Assembly (NCBI GenBank): GCA_003170915.1
Contig: PMYB01000101.1
Coordinates: forward strand, 1 to 39,469
Source of the DNA: Bryobacterales bacterium
Lineage (GTDB): Bacteria; Acidobacteriota; Terriglobia; Bryobacterales; Bryobacteraceae
Length of the DNA: 39,469 nucleotides
Direction of reading: 5' to 3'
A program made the translations under genes and the position numbers. The notes beneath the pieces were generated by a model. It worked only from the letters and a program-made list of their open reading frames with translations, did not search any database and was not told the DNA's origin. Positions 33,926 through 39,469 of the stretch are shown here, in pieces (position 1 is the first letter of the stretch; every line of letters begins with the position of its first letter).

Positions 33926-35872
33926 TTGCCACGATCGCGCGTCCGCCGAAAACCACGTCCGCCGGCCGTCAAGCGAGCCGCCGCCCCTGCCGGGCCGTCC
34001 GCGTGGCGGCGGGTCGCCCTGCGCATCGGTGAGGCGCGGCATTACCGTCCGAAACTCCCGGATTTCCGGGGGCCGGCCAGCCGCGCCCTCAGCCTGCTCA
34101 TCGGGCGCCCGGCCGCTGTCTTGTGGCGGCGAGCCGCTCCCCACATCCGTAAGGCGCGGCATTACCGGCTGCAACCGGTTTTCCTTCCCGTCATCGAATG
34201 CGCCTCGGATCATGTCAGGCGTTACTGGTATCTGCCTTTGCTTGTGGCAGTGCTTGTAGCCGGCGCCTACATCAGCCTCGTGGTAGGGATCGACAACACA
34301 AATCTGGGCACCTCAAACGGGCTTTGGAAAGCGCCGGTTGTTTTTGCCTGGGGCCACGGAGCCACCGCCCCGCTCGATACCGGCGGGATCCTCTTCGCGG
34401 ACGCGTATGGCCATCTCGCGCGGTTGATCCCGGATTCCCTCCTCCGGTATGGAACGCCCGCTCCCGATGTTACATTCCGCAAGATGGCAATACTCAACGC
34501 CATCTTCGGGGGGCTGGCTTCCGGACTGGTCTTCCTGCTCGCCTTACGGTTCACCGGTTCGCTTTTCGCCGCGGCGGCCATCTCTCTCATGCATGCCGGG
34601 GCGGGTTTCGTCCTGTTGAACAGCATCAATTCGGAAGACATCATCCCGGCGTACGTTTGTTTTCTGGGCGCCACCGTGTGTTTTTTTGAGTTTCTCCATT
34701 TCGGCGGCCTGCGGTTGTTCGCCGTGAGCGCCTTCCTGCTGGCCCTCGCCACGCTGTTCCATTGGACCGTGATGGCGCCCGCGCTAGCCGCATTTGGAGC
34801 GGTATTCGCTCTTCTCTTACTGAAGCGCAAGAGGTACTTCTGGGCGGGCGCGGCATGGCTATTTCTGTTTCTCGTATTGCTGAAGGTGCTGGTTTTCCTC
34901 GCGCTCCCAAGGCTCCACATTTCGGTCTGGACGGTGCTTTATCCCACCAAAGCGAACGCCGGAGGGTGGGTAGGGCTGTTCGGAGAAAAAGCCTGGTATT
35001 TCTTGGCCGGGATCGGCAATTATTTCTCCGGCGCTAGCAATATTGGCAATTACAGAGCCGCCTTTGCGAGCAAGTCGATCTTCCACTCGATGCTGTTGTC
35101 CTGGGCCGTCTTATCCGCGGCGCTGGCGTCGTGTTTCCTGGCGATCGTCCGGCGGCCGGGGAAGTCGGGCCGTGAGCTGCTGGCCGTCTTCGCGATCGCG
35201 CTCTTTGTAGTGGGAGAGGCAGGCGCAGTTTACTCGCAACCCTCAGACCCGCAGATGCAAATCGAACCGATGTTTGCTATAGTGCCCGGCGCCATTCTGC
35301 TGGCTCGCCGGCGAACCGGCGCTACCGGACTGTTCTGGCAACGGTCGATTGTAGGCACGCTGGCGGTGGCCGCAATTGCAAACGGCGCCTGGAACGTTCA
35401 CCTGATGAGAGCGGACAGCGGTCAAGACAGCAAAGCGGTTGCCGCCATTGAAGAAATGAATCGCCTGTTTCCGAAGGACCGGACCATGATTGTGTTCCAG
35501 GGCTTCGAAGGGTGGGTGACGTGGCAGTACGAGCTGCTGTGGCAGGATCATTTCGACGAATACCTGCAGCGAACTGTCGACCTGGCACGGCCCTTCACCA
35601 TGAATCGCGGGATCGGCGGGCCGACTGCGGCAGCCATGGTCACTAAACACATCGACGCGGCATTCGCCAAGGGGCTTCGCGTTGTGGCGGCGTCGTTTTG
35701 GACAATGCCGCCCGAAGAGGAGGTGGGATCTTTCACTACAGTCACTCACGAAGCCGACGCGCGGCTTTACGTGTCTATACTGAAAAAGGAGTATCGAATT
35801 GGTAAACAGTGGGATACCAAACTCGGGCCGTTTGTGGAGCTCCTGCCGGCGAAGCCGCCCTCGCAGCCTTGA
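33926..35872 (+). CDS. Multi-pass membrane protein, possibly GT-C-type glycosyltransferase
   Basis: I do not recognise an exact family. From residue about 100 onward the protein shows around ten membrane helices (for example YLPLLVAVLVAGAYISLVVG) and then a soluble C-terminal region of about 150 residues (RTMIVFQGFEGWVTWQYELLW). This layout resembles GT-C glycosyltransferases or polysaccharide-cluster membrane proteins. The start is uncertain: TTG 33926 has no ribosome site, and the first 95 residues are Arg/Pro-rich and are translated from a 120-nt duplicated DNA element, so the real start could be TTG 34121 or even TTG 34238. A TACAAT -10 candidate lies at 33914-33919. It is followed by the polyprenyl-phosphate glycosyltransferase gene. 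Confidence 0.65.
   Translation: MPRSRVRRKPRPPAVKRAAAPAGPSAWRRVALRIGEARHYRPKLPDFRGPASRALSLLIGRPAAVLWRRAAPHIRKARHYRLQPVFLPVIECASDHVRRYWYLPLLVAVLVAGAYISLVVGIDNTNLGTSNGLWKAPVVFAWGHGATAPLDTGGILFADAYGHLARLIPDSLLRYGTPAPDVTFRKMAILNAIFGGLASGLVFLLALRFTGSLFAAAAISLMHAGAGFVLLNSINSEDIIPAYVCFLGATVCFFEFLHFGGLRLFAVSAFLLALATLFHWTVMAPALAAFGAVFALLLLKRKRYFWAGAAWLFLFLVLLKVLVFLALPRLHISVWTVLYPTKANAGGWVGLFGEKAWYFLAGIGNYFSGASNIGNYRAAFASKSIFHSMLLSWAVLSAALASCFLAIVRRPGKSGRELLAVFAIALFVVGEAGAVYSQPSDPQMQIEPMFAIVPGAILLARRRTGATGLFWQRSIVGTLAVAAIANGAWNVHLMRADSGQDSKAVAAIEEMNRLFPKDRTMIVFQGFEGWVTWQYELLWQDHFDEYLQRTVDLARPFTMNRGIGGPTAAAMVTKHIDAAFAKGLRVVAASFWTMPPEEEVGSFTTVTHEADARLYVSILKKEYRIGKQWDTKLGPFVELLPAKPPSQP
33995..34170 (+). 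repeat. Two direct repeat copies 120 nt apart
   Basis: Copy 1 (about 33995-34050) and copy 2 (about 34115-34170) share GGCGCGGCATTACC at 34033-34046 and 34153-34166, exactly 120 nt apart. A flanking GTGGCGGCG and CATC-GT block is also shared. Because 120 is a multiple of 3, the frame of the membrane-protein gene stays open through both. The minus strand of each copy reads VMPRLTD in translation, which suggests a dispersed genomic repeat rather than real N-terminal coding sequence. Confidence 0.6.
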
Positions 35873-35938
35873 TGCCGCGCTTGACAAGCATGCCCCTATA
35901 CTGGTTCTTTATTGGAAGCAGGGGAGTATGCAGCGGTG

Positions 35939-36973
35939 ATGAACGGCGCGGAACCCGCAACTCAGCATCTTCTGCAGCCTCGTCCCCAGCCGGCCAAACT
36001 CTCGATCGTCATCCCGATGTACAACGAGGAGGCTGCAGCGCCGCACCTCCGCTCCGCCATTCAGGCGTTCGGGCGCACCCTTCCGAACGCCCTGGAGCTC
36101 GTGCTGGTGAACGATGGCAGCACGGACCGGACCCTGGAGTATTTAGCGGAATGGGCTGCCAGCGACGCAGCCGTCAAGGTTCTGCATCTATCGCGGAACT
36201 TCGGGCACCAGATCGCGACCACCGCCGGTCTGGATCACGCCACCGGCGACGCAATTGTCATTATGGACGCCGACCTGCAAGACCCTCTTTCCGTAATCCA
36301 CCAGATGATCGGCCGCTACCGCGAAGGCTATGACGTGGTCTATGGACAGCGCATATCGCGCGCGGGGGAGTCGGCCTATAAGCGCTTTACAGCATGGGCT
36401 TTCTATCGAATTATGCGCGCTATGGTCTACCACCGCCTGCCTGCCGACGCCGGCGATTTCCGCCTGATCTCCAGGGATTGCCTCGACGCCGTGGCACAGA
36501 TGCGAGAGACACACCGATTTTTGCGCGGCATGGTGGCCTGGGTAGGCTTTCCGCAAATTGCCGTCCGATACGAGCGCCAACCGCGCGTTGCAGGCTCCAC
36601 GAAGTACTCGTTACATAAAATGTTGGCATTCTCATGGACTGCGGCAACCTCGTTTTCAACTCTGCCACTGCGTCTCAGTATGATTCTGGGTGCGCTCATC
36701 GGACTGCTTGGACTCGAAGAGGGAACACGCGCGCTACTGGTTCACTTCCTGGGCGGGTACACCGTGCCGGGGTGGACGTCCTTAGCGGTAGTCGTGTCTC
36801 TGATAGGAAGCGCGATGCTCATGAGCATTGGGGTCTTAGGCGAATACGTGGCTAAGCTCTACGAACAGGCCAAAGGACGGCCTTTGTACATCGTGGCGCG
36901 AACCTTCAATGCAGATGCCGGGGTACTTCCGAAGTCTGAGCCCTCGAACATAGCGCCGGTCCACTTACCGTGA
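35939..36973 (+). CDS. Polyprenyl-phosphate glycosyltransferase, family 2 (ArnC/GtrB/DPM1-like)
   Basis: Transfers a sugar from a nucleotide donor to polyprenyl phosphate at the inner membrane, supplying a lipid-linked sugar for surface glycans. The 344-residue protein has the GT2 start (LSIVIPMYNEE), the VLVNDGSTDRT nucleotide site, DADLQDP (the DxD metal site) and SRNFGHQIATTAGLDHATGD. Two membrane helices at the C-terminus (about 230-310) are typical for this subfamily. ATG 35939 is chosen over TTG 35912; GGGGAG lies 12 nt upstream. Its TGA overlaps the start of the following methyltransferase pseudogene by 1 nt (TGATG). The neighbouring multi-pass protein could use its product. Confidence 0.9.
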   Translation: MNGAEPATQHLLQPRPQPAKLSIVIPMYNEEAAAPHLRSAIQAFGRTLPNALELVLVNDGSTDRTLEYLAEWAASDAAVKVLHLSRNFGHQIATTAGLDHATGDAIVIMDADLQDPLSVIHQMIGRYREGYDVVYGQRISRAGESAYKRFTAWAFYRIMRAMVYHRLPADAGDFRLISRDCLDAVAQMRETHRFLRGMVAWVGFPQIAVRYERQPRVAGSTKYSLHKMLAFSWTAATSFSTLPLRLSMILGALIGLLGLEEGTRALLVHFLGGYTVPGWTSLAVVVSLIGSAMLMSIGVLGEYVAKLYEQAKGRPLYIVARTFNADAGVLPKSEPSNIAPVHLP

Positions 36974-37429
36974 TGGAACAGCCGCGATTCGACGCATGAT
37001 CGTCCTCTTATGAGGAGTTGCTCAAAGACCCCATCCGGGATCGCTTCTTTGGAGAGGAGTCCCTGTTCTTCCACCGCCGAAAATGCGACCTGATTCGAAA
37101 GTTCTTTCGTCGGTGTAAAATCGATACGGCCGGGCTGCACTATCCTGATGTGGGCTGCGGCCGCGGCCAGTTGCTCAGCCTGCTCAGAACCGACTTCGCA
37201 CATGTCGCCGGTTGCGACGGCCCGGGAGGTGCGAGCTTTGGCTGGCGAAGCAGGGCTCCGCGCGATCGCGCAACAGTATTTCCTCTATTTTCCTCGAGGT
37301 GCCTGTCGCTATTTGGGGGCGGCGGTGGAACTCCTCCCCGGCAAGCTGCCGTTGGGTGGTCAGTATGCGGTATTCAGCGAAAGACCCGCCGCGGTTGCTG
37401 GCTTCGCGTGGCAGCCACGTCGCCAATGA
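36973..37429 (+). pseudogene. Inactivated SAM-dependent methyltransferase
   Basis: A decayed gene once coupled to the GT2 gene through TGATG. The first frame reads MEQPRFDA, then TGA at codon 9 (36997-36999), then continues as SSSYEELLKDPIRDRFFGEE and reaches the SAM-binding motif (HYPDVGCGRGQLLSLLRT) and FAHVAGCDGPG. After this a shift to another frame is needed to read on (VRALAGEAGLRAIAQQYFL, then RYLGAAVELLPGKLPLGGQYAVF), up to the stop at 37427-37429. The middle of a normal methyltransferase fold is missing. The lesions are a nonsense codon, an internal deletion and a frameshift, so it is very unlikely to be functional. Confidence 0.8.
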
Positions 37430-37607
37430 AAGATCGAGGCCGGTCCACTTCGGCCGCAGCCGATTCTTCGTCATCCGCCTCTGACGCTCAAAGCCGCAGA
37501 TCTGGCTCCTCGCGAACGGATACGTTACCATTGGCGTTGGGGTTCTTCAACGCATGGCGGCAGGGACAGGGAAGTTGACAATGGAACCCCGGGGGAACGG
37601 TTGAGAC

Positions 37608-39065
37608 ATGGATACTCCACGCGTAAACTGTAGTCCGCCGATGACCAGGCACCTTGTCGACAGCGGGGTCTTCCGGGGGAAGCATTTCTGCCTGGTGGAT
37701 GTGGGGGCGAGCGGCGGAATCGGCGGGTGTTGGAACGTCTTCGGAGAGCATCTGCGCGGGTACGGCTTCGATGGTCTGATCAAGGAGGTCGAGCGGTTGA
37801 ACGCCGCTGTGGGTGGGCGTGACCGGCGCTACTATCCGTACCTGGTTGGAGACAAGGGTTACCACAAGCCTGAGGGTGTTCCAGACACGCAACCATTCCA
37901 ACGCACCAGCGCAGCGCGAGCGATGGAGATCCAACACTGCAACTACGCCGAAACTTACTTTGACGGAACCGGTGCGGGCGTATACGCAACCGAAATGATT
38001 GAACTGGACCAGTTCTTCCTGCGGGACCACCCGGAGGATGTCGATTTCATCAAAGTCGACACAGACGGCTCCGATTACCAGGTGCTGTGCGGGGCGAAGG
38101 AGTTGCTGTCCACCCGGCAAGTGCTCGGCGTGGGGGTGGAAAGCCAATTCCACGGGTTAGTCCACGACGAATCAAACACGTTTCGGAACATCGACCGTTT
38201 GTTGACGGGGTTGGGATTCTCCCTTTTTGATTTCGAGATCTACCGGTACAGCCGTGCGGTGCTGCCGAGACCCTTCGTCTCCCATCTCCCGGCACAGACC
38301 ATCGGTGGCCAAGTGCTCTTTGGCGATGCGTTATACCTCCGGGACGCGGGTAAGGAAGGCTATGAGAACGACTGGGCAACGGCATTTGCACCGGACAAGA
38401 TCGTAAAACTGGCCTGTCTTTTCGAGATTTTTGGGCTGGAGGACTGCGCGGCCGAACTCCTGCTGAGGTTTCGGACGCAGATTGCCTCTTTGTTAGACGT
38501 AGACAGGTGCCTCGACATCCTTACACCGCCGGTAAATGGCCAGAAGCTTTCCTACCAGCGGTACCTCGAGCACTTTGAGCGAAATCCCACCTCATTTGAG
38601 AGTGGCGCGGCGGGGCTCATCCTGGAGACTTCGTGCCAGGAGTTCCAGGAGATTCCTGGGGCCATGCCGCTGGCAAGTGTACGGCTTGCGGACGAGCGAG
38701 CGCATGTCGACTTCACGGACGGCGTGGTTGGCGTGACAACACCACCGGACGCCTGGTCTTACGCAGCACTTCTCCCATTCGCTGAGGAGACTGCGATGAG
38801 ACTCACCGGCAGTTCGGCAATTCCGGCAGCCGTGGAGGTGGACCTGACCATCGCCGCCGGTGAGGTCGGTGTGTGTGTGGTCCATCGGGACTTCAAGCAG
38901 ATCTCGGGAGAGCGTCTGGTGAGAGCGGAAAGCGGGCCTCGACAGATTAGGCTTTTCATACCTGATATTCGGGAGCGCATCGGCCTGATGTGCCGCAATG
39001 GCCAATCGGACGATACCGTTTCGAGCGTGCGCATATCGCGCGCGGCGCTGCTGCTGCCGAGATGA
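37608..39065 (+). CDS. FkbM-like methyltransferase with C-terminal extension
   Basis: A 485-residue protein. The N-terminal half has an FkbM-type fold: FCLVDVGASGGIGGCW (SAM motif I), MIELDQFFLRDHPEDVDFIKVDTDGSDYQVLCGAKELL (family hallmark, split here for reading by its D-x-x-K-x-D-x-x-G pattern) and VGVESQFHG. Residues about 250-350 are helical. The last 120 residues look like a beta-sandwich (AAVEVDLTIAAGEVGVCVV, then IRLFIPDIRERIGLMC), perhaps a carbohydrate-binding module. ATG 37608 is preceded by a weak TTGAG. It follows the pseudogene by 178 nt with nothing recognisable between. It probably methylates a sugar of the surface polysaccharide. Confidence 0.8.
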   Translation: MDTPRVNCSPPMTRHLVDSGVFRGKHFCLVDVGASGGIGGCWNVFGEHLRGYGFDGLIKEVERLNAAVGGRDRRYYPYLVGDKGYHKPEGVPDTQPFQRTSAARAMEIQHCNYAETYFDGTGAGVYATEMIELDQFFLRDHPEDVDFIKVDTDGSDYQVLCGAKELLSTRQVLGVGVESQFHGLVHDESNTFRNIDRLLTGLGFSLFDFEIYRYSRAVLPRPFVSHLPAQTIGGQVLFGDALYLRDAGKEGYENDWATAFAPDKIVKLACLFEIFGLEDCAAELLLRFRTQIASLLDVDRCLDILTPPVNGQKLSYQRYLEHFERNPTSFESGAAGLILETSCQEFQEIPGAMPLASVRLADERAHVDFTDGVVGVTTPPDAWSYAALLPFAEETAMRLTGSSAIPAAVEVDLTIAAGEVGVCVVHRDFKQISGERLVRAESGPRQIRLFIPDIRERIGLMCRNGQSDDTVSSVRISRAALLLPR

Positions 39066-39160
39066 TTGGGGCCAAGCTCCGACAAGCCCGACCGGTGGCT
39101 CATGGGCGCTCGCGCCACGCTGGGTGGCGGCGGGGAACCAAACCCGTTTGACGGTTGCGT

Positions 39161-39166
39161 TACAAT
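39161..39166 (+). promoter_or_regulatory. Possible -10 element
   Basis: TACAAT in the context GTTACAAT, 25 nt before the ABC-2 permease start. The same octamer GTTACAAT precedes the membrane-protein gene at 33912-33919. No convincing -35 hexamer at the usual spacing is visible, so confidence is low. Confidence 0.3.
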
Positions 39167-39191
39167 CGTCGGGAGCCCCTTCAACACCCCT

Positions 39192-39469
39192 ATGTGGAAT
39201 GGCGACTACGGTTTTCTGTTGAGCAACCTGATCCAGAAGGATTTCAAGGTCCGGTACCGCAACATGTCCCTTGGAGTTCTCTGGTCGTTGCTGAATCCCC
39301 TGGTGACAATGGCCGCGCTGACCTTCGTTTTCACCAAAATCTTTCCCAGTCACAGGCCGCAGTTCCCCGTCTTTGTGTTGTGTGGACTGGTCCCTTTCAA
39401 TTTTTTTACTTTGGCCTGGAGCTCGGGAACCGGTTCGCTCATCGATAATGCGGCGCTCATGAAGCGTGT
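39192..39469 (+). CDS. ABC-2 type polysaccharide export permease (Wzm-like), cut by window
   Basis: Inner-membrane channel subunit expected to export a finished O-antigen or capsule-type glycan with a partner ATPase. The visible 92 residues have the family start: a short cytoplasmic amphipathic segment ([20 protein letters not shown]), the first membrane helix after [19 protein letters not shown] and the second helix ([16 protein letters not shown]). ATG 39192 has only a distant GGGAG. The gene continues beyond the right edge, where the ATPase (Wzt-like) would be expected. It supports reading the right third of the window as a polysaccharide cluster. Confidence 0.85.
   Translation, partial: MWNGDYGFLLSNLIQKDFKVRYRNMSLGVLWSLLNPLVTMAALTFVFTKIFPSHRPQFPVFVLCGLVPFNFFTLAWSSGTGSLIDNAALMKR

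Noticed and set aside
35881-35902. Sigma-70 promoter TTGACA with TATACT before the GT2 gene
   Set aside because: The hexamers are only 10 nt apart, far below the usual 16-18 nt.

Overview
The window is high-GC DNA from a soil-type bacterium, most likely an acidobacterium of the Solibacter/Bryobacterales group. That placement is inferred from an Oar-like TonB-dependent receptor with a carboxypeptidase-regulatory-like domain, an exported seven-bladed SBBP propeller protein and a subtilase with tandem VVWGDS repeats. No 16S or other phylogenetic marker is present.

Region 1 (1-7474, minus strand) is a tightly packed run transcribed leftwards: a bacterial microcompartment hexamer shell protein, an acylating aldehyde dehydrogenase, a short EutQ/EutT-like module, an unknown 164-residue protein, RecJ, and an outer-membrane receptor cut by the window edge. 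The dehydrogenase has a C-terminal tail with three near-identical amphipathic helices about 30 residues apart, which look like tandem encapsulation peptides. The next module lies in the same frame behind a single TGA followed by C. An 858-nt non-coding leader, purine-rich on the minus strand, precedes the run.

Region 2 (8333-12082, plus strand) holds a family 9 glycosyltransferase, an exported M49 (dipeptidyl-peptidase III type) peptidase and a GNAT acetyltransferase.

Region 3 (12168-20399, minus strand) looks like one signalling and transport operon: a coiled-coil protein, a sigma-54 activator, a membrane HD-GYP/GAF/GGDEF cyclic-di-GMP protein and a peptide ABC transporter (two permeases, binding protein, one ATPase). 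Start and stop codons overlap by 4 nt at every junction from the HD-GYP gene onward. A PilZ gene lies just downstream.

Region 4 (20400-25127) holds a repeat-rich upstream region, a subtilase with a proline minisatellite, a stand-alone paralogue of the HD-GYP protein's membrane domain, a possible tRNA-Pro relic, a decayed copy of the GNAT gene from region 2 and a POT-family peptide transporter. It reads as a rearranged segment.

Region 5 (25256-39469) starts with the SBBP protein and continues as a surface-polysaccharide type cluster. It contains several methyltransferases (one a fusion of two methyltransferase domains, two of the FkbM type), a radical SAM/SPASM-like enzyme, a polyprenyl-phosphate glycosyltransferase, a multi-pass membrane protein, a dead methyltransferase and the start of an ABC-2 export permease that runs off the window.

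Gene calls rest on reading translations and motifs by eye; no database search was run.
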